Positions 1-14,544 of a stretch of 64,000 nt of DNA are shown here, one piece after another. Each line of letters starts with the position of its first letter. Positions within the stretch are counted from its first letter, which is position 1. The translations under genes and the position numbers were made by a program. The stretch lies in contig NW_024468539.1 of NCBI RefSeq assembly GCF_001632365.1, forward strand, positions 124,001 through 188,000, in the 5' to 3' direction. The DNA comes from Laetiporus sulphureus 93-53. Lineage: Eukaryota > Basidiomycota > Agaricomycetes > Polyporales > Laetiporaceae. The notes under the pieces are model-generated. The model was not told where the DNA came from. It saw only the letters and a list, made by a program, of their open reading frames with translations, and did no database searches.

Positions 1-1530
1 AGGATGGAGGAGACGAGAGTGCTGCGCGGGATATTGGGGGTGTCTCATCCGTTGTTAGAGGTTCCGAGCGCGCGAGGCCGTGCAGCGAGACTTCGGAGTG
101 CCCGATTGAGAGATGGGTGGGGTCCATGCCGGCGTCTGATGGGAGCTGGGGCGGTGTCGAGGGCTCAGGCGGAGGGAGTGGTTTGCTGTGGACGTCAAGA
201 AGCAGGGAACAATTTTCGGCATCTGAGAGACAGTTAGTGGGAAAGGACTTGCCCCTTCTAGGAAACACCTACAGCGTGCGGACAGGCGAGCGTCCATTAC
301 GTCGCGCTCGCCAGTTATGTAGGGGAGAGTATCATCCTCGGCAATGTCGGGGAGAACCCGATGTTCTGGCGAGTATGGAGATGGGAGAGGCTCCTCGAAC
401 GGTTCATGTGCGTCTGCTGGCGCGAGGGACGCCAACGTGAGCTTGCTGGGCGGGACGGGCGAGTCGAGCGGCGAGCTTGGGTTGGCAGCAGGTATCCGTG
501 GTGGGCGAGGAGTAGTTGCACCTGGGACATCGATATCAAATGCGGCCCTTGTGGGGCCATATGGGACACTGTCGACGCTATCAATATCAGACGGAAGCGA
601 GTGCGGAGAAGGATGCGAGTGGTCCTTGAGCATCGAGTCCATCAGACCAGTGATGCTGTCATTGCCCGCCTGCGAGCTGTCGTAGCTCTCCTCCGACGGC
701 TGCGGGTGTCGCACGCTGTCATCGTCATCATCAACGTCGTCACCATCCTCCTCCCTCTCGTCGTCAAACTCATCCTCCTCGCCCGACTCGAACACATCCT
801 CGTCAAACTCGTCCTCCTCGACGTCGAACTCGACGACCTCGCAGCGTTCGTCGAAGCTGACCGTCTTGCGGCGATGGCGGCGGCTGTTGACAGAGCCCGT
901 GGTGGTGCCGCGGGGGCCATGAAGCCGCTTGGAGACGAGGGATGGGCGGGCGGGGGAGGAGGGGACGGGGAGCGGGGGGGCGAGTTTGGGCGGGAGGAGG
1001 GGCGGGTCAGGGACGGGCTCTGGCTGCTTGAAGGGGCTGTTGGAGACAGGCTCCTTGACGAGGAGGCCCTCGAAGACCTTTGACTGACGGCGCTTGAAGC
1101 CCAGGGGGTGCTCGTTCTCAGCCTGTGCGGCCATCGATAACGGCCGGGGCCGCTTCTCGCCGCTTACGCGGGGAGGCTCGTCGTCAGCCGCCTGCGAGCG
1201 AAACGGCGACTTGGACACCAGTCGGTTGCTCTTGAGGTGCTTGTAGCTGTTCGACTGGCGGCGGGAAAGCTGTGCGCCGGGATTGGGCTGGGGCGAGTCA
1301 CGTTTGGCGATGCGGAGAGGAGTGGTGGGGGTGACGAGCCAGGCAGGGTCAGGTTCTGGCGTTGTGGACTGGCGACGGTCTCTGAGAGGCAGGCCCGAGG
1401 CCATCATGGGCGGCGGCGAGGAGAGGGGAAGGGACGGCGAGCTAAGCGAGCTGGCGGGTGCTGGCGTGCGATGGCCCGATGTGCGCGACCCCGCCGCGTG
1501 TTCGTCTCTCCGTGGGAATCTCCGCCACAT
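1..1530 (-). CDS. Acidic, low-complexity hypothetical protein (3' end off the window)
   Basis: I do not recognise a characterised family. Exon 1 runs 1530-273 and exon 2 222-1, with an intron at 272-223 (GTAGGT donor, CTAAC branch-like site, CAG acceptor). Splicing restores an open frame to the window edge, so the C-terminus is missing. The protein starts MWRRFPRRDE and is rich in Ser, Pro and Arg. Two related segments ending V.KSPF and V.NSPF lie near residues 105 and 160, followed by a conserved-looking KTVSFDERCEVVEFD stretch and a long Asp/Glu run. No transmembrane segment or catalytic motif is visible. It looks like an intrinsically disordered regulatory or scaffold protein. It is divergent from LRO1 with about 120 bp between the starts, so the two probably share a promoter region. 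The start could also be the MMASG further in. Confidence 0.75.
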
Positions 1531-1650
1531 CTTGCTCTACGCGCCACACGTGACCGCGTCCCTCTGACGTCGACCCATTCGTCTGCTCGCTCCCGCACCG
1601 CTTACCGCAGGTCTTATCACCGTAAAATTGTGCCTTGGACCTATAAAGTC

Positions 1651-4600
1651 ATGCCTTTGCGAAAAAGAGCGAGAAATGACGAAAATTCGGGAGCGAACAC
1701 GCCCGCAGACTCGTCGACCAACGAGCAGGACGAACAGCAGAAGAAGGAACTCGTCCACGAGCTCAAGAAGCACGAGGCATGTCTATCTCTTCCGCTAATC
1801 TCGGTGGCATCATGGACTAATAATTTGTATCTAATTTGGGTTTGGCAAACTTCTTATTGTTCATTACAGAGAGGTCGCCACTTTTTCTCAACGAGGCGCT
1901 TTCTATTTCCTTTGGGCATCTTAGGCGAGTAACAACCCATCAATATCTGATAGCTTTGATCTAATCACGATTATGCATCAACAGTGGGCGTTCTGCTCGG
2001 ATTCATCATGATCCAACCAAGCGACTTGACCGACTTTCAAACGCACCTCGCACTGCTCCTCGACCAGTACGAGCTCAGCGTCCCTACGTTCCCAGACCTT
2101 CCAGTCGACCTTACACGCTTAGAGAGCGAATGGCGAAGGCTCTGGAGCAATGTGCCTGAACCTTGGAAGCTCAACACGAACGGGCTCGAATTCACCGTTG
2201 GGGAGAAGATAGCGGCAGAAGGTTTGAGCGCCAAGCATCCTGTAGTCTTGATCCCTGGAATCATCTCAACCGTGAGTCTCCGGCATATACTCTGCCTCAG
2301 TGTATTGCAACGAGCTCTGGATAGAGTCTTGAATCGTGGTCGACCGCGCCGGACTACCGCCCGTTCTTTCGCCAGAAGTTGTGGGGCGGGTTCACGATGC
2401 TCTCCCAGGTTATGTTCAATAAGGAGAAGTGGATAAATGCTTTGATGCTCGACTCTATCACGGGGCTTGACCGGCCCGGCGCCAAGGTGAGGGCAGCTGA
2501 GGGCATCGACGCTGCCAGCAGCTTCATCCAAGGATACTGGCTATGGTGTGTTGCCGGACGACACGTCAATGCAGCGCTATAAGTGAAACATTGATGTAGG
2601 TCAAAGATTGTGGAGAACCTCGCCGTCGTCAACTACGACACAAACAACCTACATCTCGCACCATATGACTGGCGCCTGTCGTGCTATAACCTCGAAGAGC
2701 GGGACGGTTACTTCACCAAGCTCAAGACGACCATTGAAGGGTTCAGGTATGTCGCCTCGTACATGCTATTGCGTGCTGCCTTTGATTACGGATTCATTGG
2801 GCCCAGAACACGCGAGAATAGACGAGTGGTGCTCGTAGCACACTCTATGGGAGCCAACGTGCGCAGCAACGCCTGTCATAGTAAACATATCACACTGATG
2901 CGCCATCGTTGCTCAGGTCATGATGGTGCGCTGATCATCGCGGTGCACCACAGGATTGGATGCTGATCACGGTGACAGTATTTGTATGTCTATTTGACGG
3001 CGCGAGAGACACTGCGATTGGCACTGACATGTTGCTCTCACGCGTGTCTCACGCCAATGCCATCTAATTTTGGTTGACATGAAGCTTCAAATGGGTGGAG
3101 TCGCCCATGCACGGAAAAGGCGGCTCGAATTGGGTTGAGGTATGTCCCAGCGCTGTCTTTGTCCATCTCCATCGGCTATGAAGGCAATACGGTATTGATC
3201 CGTCACTACCAAAGAAACATATAGAGGCTCTGGTGACTATTGGCGGATCCTATCTGGTGTGTCGCATTCTCCGGTTGTACAAGCAGCTACTCAGAAAACA
3301 CAACGCATATAGGGAGTGGTGGGTCCACCAATCCAAAGCGATGCTCAAAGGAGGAACTTTACTTACACGTGCCCCCCTCTCTTTTAGGTCAAGTCAATGT
3401 CTTCCTTCCTTTCTGGCGAGATGAAAGATACGGTGCAGATCCACCCTGCCGGCGCATACGGTACAGACCACTTCCGTCATGCACGCTCTCCACTTCTCAC
3501 CTCTCAATAGTGCTCGAGCGCTTCTTCTCTCGTAAAGAGCGCCAGAAGCTCTTCCTCAGCTGGGCTGGCAGTGCAAGCATGTGGATAAAGGCAAGCAAGC
3601 AAGCTCTCATTCCCGCACACGTCCTCATGGTCCTCCCTCAGGGCGGCGACGCGGTTTGGGGAAATGCGACGTTCGCGCCAGACGACGTGGTAGCCAACAC
3701 GCAGAGCCACGGTGAGCTCATTGTCTTCCGTGAAGCTGTCCTCGCGAGCGAGGATGAAGGCACGCAAGTCACGAACATGACTGCGCAGGAAGCTGGGAAC
3801 TGGGTCCTGGAGCGGACACCCGTGGCATTTCAGGTGCGTGGTTCGTCGAATGGGCGGATGAACTCGATGTGTGAGCGCCAACGATGTGATGGCCCCATTT
3901 AGCGGATGATGGAGACCAACTACTCGTTTGGAATCGAGCGGGACGAGAAGGCACTCAAGCGTAACAATCTCGACCACAGAAAATGGACGAACCCGTTAGA
4001 GATACAGTGAGTCTTACCGGCAGATAACTTGCTAGGCTGATTGAACGATGTGCAGACTGCCTTATGCTCCAACGACGAAGTTTTATTGCCTGTATGGGCA
4101 CGGAAAGGAAACCGAGGTGAGCTCACAGCACCTAAAATATTCACCTAGCTCTCACCTTCTATCTCGTCAGCGTTCCTACTGGTAGGTCATTAAGCATCCC
4201 CTCTCCTCTCCTCCCTTACCACATGAGCGCCCTATCTCAGGTATACTCGCGAAGAATATGAATACGACGAGGTCCAGCCGGATATGGTCGATGCCTCCTG
4301 CTCAAACACCACCGACTGTATCACGCCCCGTCCACCACTCGACATGCCGTTCTCACGAAACAGCCATATCGACGCGGAATATACCGATGAGAGCGCCGTC
4401 CCGAAGGTGATCAACGGCGTGCGGATGGGCGAGGGCGATGGCACGGTGAACCTGCTTAGTCTCGGCGCGATGTGCGTGGAGGGCTGGAAACGCAAACGGT
4501 GGAACCCCGCGGGTATCGAGGTTGTCACGGTTGAGGTACGCATGCATGTCCATTCAAGTCTTAGGGGACAGGGGATGGTTACTGACATGCGAAATGGACA

Positions 4601-4787
4601 GCTTCCACACAACCCCTCAGCAAAGATTCCTCGGGGCGGCGGCACGACGAGCGATCATGTCGACATCCTCGGCTCGACCTCGCTGAACGAGATCATCCTT
4701 CGGATTGCCACGGGTGCAGGAGATCAGATACACGATTCACTGATCTCGAACATCCGCGAATACGTCAAGCGGATCCAGTGGGATTGA
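1651..4787 (+). CDS. LRO1: Phospholipid:diacylglycerol acyltransferase (LCAT/PDAT family)
   Basis: Transfers an acyl group from phospholipid to diacylglycerol to make triacylglycerol in the ER. Proposed exons: 1651-1776, 1870-1924, 1985-2271, 2325-2545, 2600-2746, 2807-2858, 2917-2925, 2979-2983, 3085-3139, 3215-3256, 3313-3318, 3388-3460, 3511-3833, 3903-4006, 4056-4116, 4171-4181, 4241-4535, 4602-4787, about 685 residues. A single N-terminal membrane segment (RFLFPLGILVGVLLGFIM) follows a basic, Gln/Glu-rich cytosolic tail. Family motifs are in order: VVLIPGI, SLESW lid, AHSMGAN with the Ser nucleophile, FKWVES, SFLSGEMKDT, GDGTVNLLSLG with the Asp, and SDHVDILG with the His. Four exons are only 5-11 nt. 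The introns at 1777 and 1925 need GC donors. An in-frame 51 nt segment at 3591-3641 could also be a GC-AG intron (668 residues if removed). Family call is very sure; small exons are inferred. Confidence 0.92.
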
Positions 4788-4930
4788 TTTGCGGTAGACG
4801 AACAAAGAGACATGGACTCCTACTATAGAACAGCATAGCTTCGGGCACGACGCAGCACATACAGTGCCTTGCGAACAACAATGCATAGGCATTCAGAATC
4901 GCCGTCTGTCTTGGATGCAACATGCGTTGT

Positions 4931-7489
<2,559 letters not shown>

Positions 7490-9960
7490 TTTGTAAAGGT
7501 CAAGAGGGAATAGGATCAAGCAAGCACCGAACTAGAAACAGTATGGATATGAGGTGCAGTGTAGAAACCGCGCGAGACCCTGGCGCTTTTGTACCACGCA
7601 CGGGCCTCGGCTAAGGGGATTGCGTAAAGCCTTCAAGGAGACCACCCCTCTTACACAACGCCGCTTCGAACGGCCTTCGGGACGTATATAAGAGATCTGA
7701 TGGGCGACCTTAGGAGCTTCAGCAAAGACGAACAAGGATTCCTGGCAGTCCGTGATCGCGGCCATTGAAGCGCCCAGCTCTTCACATTTGCTAAAAACAA
7801 GAGATGACGAGCAGGACGGAGTGGCGCCCCTTCGAACGTTCTTCAACACACAGGCAACATCCTTTCAGCGAGAAGACTGGGGGAAGTTCGTGGCATGTCG
7901 TACACAAATGGAAGACGACGCATCTCTTGACCTGATAAGCGTGGCAAAGCGGTCCACCTAGGCCAGCGGACGCGCAATTCATACGAGTCAATGGACGCAT
8001 CAGGAACGAATCGCGAGAGGCAAACGCGACCACAATGCTTTGTGCCGAGTTGACTGAAGGAAGACGGCAGCCTTTCTAGTCAGTGTAGCCCCTAAGCTGA
8101 TGCTGTCAGAGTTCTGAAACTGCAGAAGAGTCTGAAGAAGCGGCCTTGAAACACGACCTGTCACACCCACGTGTTCCTGGGCGATGACGTGACCGCCCAT
8201 CTCTGCCTCTGGATTTCACCTATCACTCGCGGAAGGATGTTTGCTTGCACAGTGCTTATCGTGCTTAGTGGCATTTGCACCGAATGGAACATATCTGGTC
8301 ACATTGTTATCAATGGGCCCAGGACTGGCACGAGTCCTAGGCTCTGACAGGTCTCCGAGCGCCGAGCGGGACCCGAAGTGTCATTGACTTGTTATAGCTT
8401 GACAGCGAAAATGTTTCTCTTTGGTTTTACAGAGACAATTCATCGGTTTAAGAACAGAGAAGGCTCCACATGTCGCTCCACATCACGACATGTTTCTGTG
8501 AAATGCGAGCCTACCTTTCATACTAGTGCGTCCGACTTCGGTTTGAGGCTATTGCGCAATCATAGAGTTTCCTGGCAGGGAATTCCGGAGATCTGAGAAC
8601 GGCACTTGGATGGCACACAAGTTGCAAGGGTAACAAGCACAAGCTTGCTTCATTAGCAATATATCGGCTTATATGCATTTTCTATTCGCTTTAGCCCGAT
8701 CGCTGCTGTTTTTCTTGGATTTTGACGGCTTCTGAGTTGGCAAGATGCGACAACAGACAGCGTTCTCAAGCTCAAACCTCATTTCTTACATCTTCGCTCA
8801 ATTCAAGCTCTCTCCATGAGCTGAACATGCATCGTGGTGCTGGATGCCATGTTGTATATGCATGCAGTCCACCAAGGCATTCATTTTTCTCACCGCACAT
8901 AACACGAGAACGGTCTGAGTTTATGGCCAAGACGACAGGCTTACGCGCTCTGCATCTCGCCGCGAGAATCCTTGTAAGATGGTCTTGGTTCCTCTCTCGA
9001 GGCGACCCACAAGGCTCCTGCAAAGCGAGTCCGCCCGGGATGTCATGACTTAACATCATATAGTCACTAGGACTGCCAGTCATTCTCAGGCAATTATACG
9101 GTCACCGCGCCTTTCTGGAAACTCGGCATCAGGAAGATCTCTCACTTACTTGTGCTCCCAGGACCTACTTATCGGCTTGAAGCTGCTTATACAAGTGAGA
9201 AGATGTCAATCAGCCGCCATTCAAGCTTTCAAGCCCGGATAAGTAGATTACATTTCTTGTGTTTATTTATTTCTCTGCTCACAATCTTGATCTCCCTGAA
9301 TAAGCAGATCCAAGCGTGATAAGTAAGAGAAGACTTTCCTGATGGCACGCGATGTGCTGTTTGACGTATTGTTAGGATGATGTGACTTGCAATCTTCTCG
9401 TATATGAACAAATTGTGATTGTTATGGCCAGCCCGCAAGACGCCCAACCTGCTCAGGGTAGATCTAACTGCAAGCAAGCTGGCGTAGCATCCAGAGGTTG
9501 GCTGTGAAACATATCGATTAGTACGATATTTCGGTATTAATAGCAGCTCGGAACTGCGCGGATCTGAATTTGGCCGATCCAAACTACGATAATGATAGTG
9601 CGCGATCGGACAATCCGCTTACGCCCTCCCATTGGCTCCCGGGTAATATCCCGACTCGCATCGGAGATAGCAGCCCCGCATCCGCCGCTTCGAAATGCTT
9701 CGTTCTGAAGAGTTGGCGCGTAATGGTCTTTCCGGGCGAAGAAGTTTGTGTGACGAGCACTCGAATGGACGGTGCTGACAAAATAGTCTCGGACGTTGAT
9801 GCATATGGATGACGAGGGCCTCGTCGAAGGATGACAAACCTCGGTGACAGAGAGAGCGCTGGAGGAGCGAGAAGGTATATAAACCAGGCATTCGCAAGTG
9901 GGAAGTCTCATCCTCATCAATCTACCATTTCTTCAGTCATAAGCTACACATCCATCGATC
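7490..9960. other. Intergenic, no gene recognised
   Basis: About 2.5 kb between the divergent halogenase and SDR genes. Short open frames on both strands show no family motif or plausible splice continuation. CACGTG sites occur, e.g. near 8170. It presumably holds both promoters. Confidence 0.6.
9876..9883 (+). promoter_or_regulatory. TATA box of the SDR gene
   Basis: TATATAAA 85 bp upstream of the ATG at 9961, a spacing similar to the other genes of this region. Confidence 0.6.
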
Positions 9961-11138
9961 ATGCCATCCTACGTCATAACAGGAGCATCCCGAGGCATTG
10001 GGGTATGTTTCCTTCCTCATCTCCGATTCTTGCATCTCGCTAACAGCCGATCGTCGATCGTGTATAGCTCGAGTTTGTGCGGCAATTGGTTCGTCCCTGT
10101 TGATCACCCGCTATTTTGCTCAGATTGACCCTGAATATGATTTTCATTGGCAGAGCACCAGCGCAGACAACGTCGTCTTCGGCCTCGTCCGCAACAAAGC
10201 CACCGCGACAAAGCTCTTCGACCTGGCGCGCGACGCGCCACACTCGAACGTCCACATCCTACAGGCGGATGTGCTCGACCTGAAAGCACTCAAGGTGGGA
10301 CTCCTCTGTACACATGATACCGTCCTCCTCACCACGACTTTCTCTGTCCAGGCGGCTGCAGAGGAGGTCTCCAAGGTCACAGGCGGCTCGCTAGACTACC
10401 TGATCAACAATGCTGCTTACCTGGAAGTGGAACGACGCAACCTCCTTCTGGATGAATAGTAAGTGTTCCTTCTTGGGACCGTATCGTCGTGATCCACTGC
10501 TTACGTCCATCCAAGCCCTGCGGACCTTGTCGACAAGGACATCGTTGACTCGGTCTGTGATCCCATGTTTTCATTCATCTTCCACTTATCAACATATGCC
10601 ACAACAGATTCGCGTGAACGTCGTCGGCGTCATCCACACGACTAATGCCTTTCTGCCGCTACTTCGCGTGTCCTCAGCTCAACCAGCCAAAGTAATCTCG
10701 CTCGGCTCTGGTCTCAGCGATCCCGACTTCACCGTCTCGACCGGATTTGCGAGCAGTGCGCCGTATGCAATCAGCAAAGCCGCCTTGGTCCTCACGATCG
10801 CGAAGTACGCGGCAGAGTACAAGGATCAGAACGTGGCGTTCATTACGATCAGCCCCGGTTTGGTGGATACCAGAGGTGCACAGCGTGCGTAAATGCTTGT
10901 TTTCGTTGGTATGCTCTCGAATAGAACACTGATCTGCTGATGTTTTTCAGCAACGCCGGAGCTCATACGAGAATACGAAATTATTTCGGAGAAGATCAAG
11001 AATGTGTACCCTGATTGGGAGGGCAAACCGCTTACGCCGGAGCAATCGGTGCGCATGATGCTCAAGGTCCTCTCTGGGCTCGGCATGCAAGACACCGGCG
11101 CATTCATCTCGCACTTTGGGAACAAGAAGTGGGTATGA
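9961..11138 (+). CDS. Short-chain dehydrogenase/reductase (classical SDR)
   Basis: NAD(P)-dependent oxidoreductase of the classical SDR fold; substrate unknown. Exons 9961-10002, 10068-10088, 10154-10294, 10352-10458, 10516-10552, 10608-10875 and 10951-11138 give 267 residues, the usual size. The N-terminus carries the cofactor motif TGASRGIG, then INNAAY (NNAG-like), IRVNVVGVIHTTNAFLPLL, SLGSG with the catalytic Ser region, and YAISK (Tyr-x3-Lys). SPGLVDT follows and the C-terminus reads GAFISHFGNKKWV. Exon 2 is only 21 nt. It is transcribed away from the halogenase and towards the terpene synthases, so it may oxidise or reduce a pathway intermediate. That role is inference from position. 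Confidence 0.93.
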
Positions 11139-13125
11139 TCGATGTGGACGCATCGGGCTGACGTGCATAGCTGGCGTATTTGTACGATGTAGTGAAGGAT
11201 TATTGGATATATACGCATCATCCAAGGCTGCCAATAGTGTGCGCGATATAGCACGTTTGCATATATCTGGCGCATTTGTAAATTGTGATACTGAAACACC
11301 GCGCTGCATGCCAAGACCTGCTGATGAATTCGAGTCTACGACGCTCATTATCTCTCCCAAATCAAGAAAGCTGGAAATGCATATTCATGGCAAGAGCCAT
11401 CGTTCGCCGATGTAACAGTCGAGACACGGAAGGGTGACCAAAATTAGGCACTGAAGAGCTTCAGCTGATGCCACAAAGAGCCGGAAGGATATGCAGCGAA
11501 GCGCGGCCTTTATGGCGTTGTAGGATATTGTTACTGTGGGGGGAGAGGATTCGTCCGGGGTGCGTGCACATCGGGCATCCGCGCGAAAGATGTCCGGTGT
11601 CCTGCCCCGTGTGGCCAGGCTCCTAATTCGCTGGCCTGTGATCTGGGGTTCCGAGCCCAACTAAGCCGAATCTCTCGAGCATCAAGTGGTGCGTAGCTGC
11701 CGTAGGAGAGATGGCATGACTACACCACCACTAAACACTAGAAAGGAGTGGGTGGGTGAATAATCTCGAAAGCGAGGAAATAGCGAGGTGGTGGCGGAGA
11801 GAAGAGACGCGATACCGGAAGTCAGGTGAGCGCGTCTCTTTAGCGCTCGTACCTCACGCTAGTCCCGAACTTCACCCTCGACTCGGTGTACCCAGTCCTA
11901 CTAGACCCACAACATGTTAGGTATCGAATCGCACAATTTAAAGTTCTAAACCCACGCAGGCCAGGGCAGGTGGCGTCGCCTGGCCTTGCTCGCTAGCGCG
12001 GCATCAGGAAAACTCAAATCGGTGGCCAAGCTGGAGAACTCCTCTTTAACCTATTCTTGCTGGTATTAGCTTGACGAGTCAATCAGTGCACGGCAAGAAG
12101 CTCCCAACTCGGAGAAAGATCCAAAACAAGGAGGTCCCGAGGACTTCTCCCAGGGACTTGCTGACTTTTTGGTGACGACAAGCGGCTAAAAGCGTCATGA
12201 GTTGTATCTGAACCTTTCTGATGGGCGCGTCGTCTATGACCGCCGACAATGCCACTAGTGTTTGAGCTTGAGATGCTAAGACGAAGAATGCCATCGTGAC
12301 TCCCGGCGGCTCATGTTAATATGATATCAGGTGCGTTTCTCATGTAATTCCATAGCACTCGGTCCTGCAAAGCTCAATTGAATGGCATGGCGTGTATTTT
12401 CAAGACTCTAGAAAAATGTTTCATCATGGAGTTTCACCACTAATCAGACTCCCGCCCTTTGCAACAAGTCTCACCCGTTCCCATCATGCCGTTCGCAGTT
12501 CCTATTCCTAGCATTATTGCAGCCCGAGGATGACTTTGGTCACAGAGTGGCATTTCACCAATCTGCGCTCCGTGACATTCAGTAAGCCCAGCAATCGTAC
12601 CATTTATTCGTGTGCCTTACCTGGTTTTTGGCAGCCTCTTGTGCATTCATTGACGTATAGGTCTTCGATCGTTACAAGTGCGTGTCCGTGTCGAACCTAA
12701 CACGAGTATGCTTCTCTTGTAAATCCTATATGAAATTTGTCAGGGGAGCGCGCGATTACGCATAGGACGAATGGTCGGTGCTGAAAATTGGGTAAGGCGG
12801 CGCAGTATCGCTCACACCTAGGTGCGCCATTACAAGTTCGGCGGGGGGTTCAGGGGTATGCTAAGCTGATATTGGGCATTGAAACAGACTATCTCGCATG
12901 GTGAGCGTGTTCCTTAAGCTTGGCGGTTGAGCAAGAGATCTCAACAAGACTTGACCGACGTGCTTTTTCTCAGTGCTGTCATTCCTCCGCTTAACTCGAG
13001 GCGCGGTGTGAATACTATGATGACGCTTCCTAGTCATATGATATTGTATGCAAAACGGTGAGGGCCTAAAGCATGTGGTCCCAATGAATAAGGTCTGCAA
13101 TGTGTGAGGATGCATGGATTGCGAA
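11139..13125. other. Intergenic, no gene recognised
   Basis: About 2 kb between the SDR and the first terpene synthase. Open frames are short and without motifs. Confidence 0.6.
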
Positions 13126-13133
13126 CTATAAAA
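13126..13133 (+). promoter_or_regulatory. TATA box of terpene synthase copy 1
   Basis: CTATAAAA lies 94 bp before the ATG at 13220, matching the spacing seen in the two later copies. Confidence 0.5.
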
Positions 13134-13219
13134 GCTGAGCTCTATTTTACCAGTGCTTCAGTCGATTACTGCCTCTCCTCGACTTGCATTTCTATCCGTG
13201 ACTTCACCGAGCGACTACA

Positions 13220-14544
13220 ATGCCTCACGTCGAGCAAACCATCGCGTTTCTTGATATCATGAAGCTGGTGCCCTTTCCCATACGTTTGAGCCCGTACACT
13301 CGATACACTTCCGCCGACTCGGACGCTTTTATAACGGCGTCTGCCAACTTCACCGAGAAGCAGCGGACCATGTTCGCCGGCTTGAACATTGGGCTACTGG
13401 CCGGAATGTGTTTGCAGAGTGCGGTTACACAGAGCTCAGAGTCTCCACGGATTTCCTGAACTTTGTATTCAACCTGGATGACTGGACCGACGAGTTCGAC
13501 GCGACGGAGATGGAGGGTTTACAGGAGGCCGTGATGAACACGATGCGCTATCCAGAAAACTTCCATTCGGACACCGTCACCGCTCGGATCACCAGATCGT
13601 ACATATCACTTTCTTGTTTTCATTGGCAGCGCTGACATGGTCTTTCGCCAGGTAATGGACGAGGATGCTCAAGACGAACGGTCCCAACTGCAAGGAATGC
13701 TCCATTGACGGAATGGAGTCATTCCTCCGGGCTCTTGCCCAGCAAGCTACCGACCGTGATTTGTCGGTTATCCCGGATCTCGATGCATATATCGCCTTAC
13801 GCCGTGAGACCAGCGGATGCAAGTCCGCATTCACGTTGATCGAGTATGCCGCCAACATCGACCTCCCCAACGAGGTCTTTGAGGATCCCGTCTTCCAAGA
13901 CATGATGGCGGCGGCAAACGATAACATCAGCTGGAGTAACGTCCGTCGCCATTGTTTTCTCTAGCTTGGTGTTCTTCCGGTTACGTGGCTGCGCTCATCA
14001 TGCTCCTTGCGATTTAGGCTGTTTGCTTTGAAGCGGTCCTCGAGTCGTCAAGCGTGTTGACGTGTCACAAACCTATATGCCTTCTATGCGAGGGATTTCT
14101 CCTTTTTTTCCTTGTATACTCATGATGCAATAAACTAACTGTTCTCCTATTGTAGGATCTCTTCTCGTACAATCGTGAACAGTCTCGCAAAGATGTGAGT
14201 CATGCCTTCGCTATCCACTGTTCAAGTCAATAAACAATGTCCAGCCGCACAATCTCGTCGCCATCATGATGTACACGCATGAGATGGGGAAACAGGCGGC
14301 CATTGAGCATGTTGGTGACATGTGCAACAAGGCAGTCGAACGCTTCCTCACCATCAGAGCGAAGCTTCCGTCGTGGGGACCTGAGATCGACGCACAGGTT
14401 AAGACGTACATCCAGGGTCTGCAAGACTGGATGAGGGGACGTGCAGAGTGGAGCTTCATGACCGAAAGATACTTCGGCAAGGATGCTCCGGTGATCAGGA
14501 AGGGCTTACAGGTGCAGCTTATGCCTGTAGTCGGCACAAATTAG
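13220..14544 (+). pseudogene. Sesquiterpene synthase copy 1, frameshifted and with a stop codon
   Basis: Class I terpene cyclase, homologous along its whole length to the two copies at 16831 and 22653. Exon equivalents: 13220-13598, 13652-13940, 14156-14194, 14245-14544. It still encodes the metal-binding NLDDWTDEFD, NDNISWSND (NSE type) and TERYFGKDAP (Arg-Tyr pair) segments. Two lesions are seen. One base is missing in the GMC-AECG segment at about 13411-13414, shifting the frame. At the start of exon 2 the codon equivalent to the first Trp of the S-W-W-M segment in copy 3 reads TAA (13653-13655). The third intron is also long (215 nt). The surrounding codons stay well conserved, so inactivation may be recent, or the lesions may be sequencing errors. 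Confidence 0.85.

Noticed and set aside
361..1083. Plus-strand 240-codon frame over the first gene
   Set aside because: It is the antisense shadow of the acidic repeat-rich minus-strand protein; its hydrophobic runs are the complement of Asp/Glu codons.
1640..1647. TATA-like CTATAAAG directly before the LRO1 ATG
   Set aside because: Only a few bases upstream of the start codon, too close to act as a TATA box for this start.
11590..11670. tRNA-like segment with a GGTTCCGAGCCC stretch
   Set aside because: The putative anticodon stem would need a 12 nt loop and no matching acceptor stem was found.
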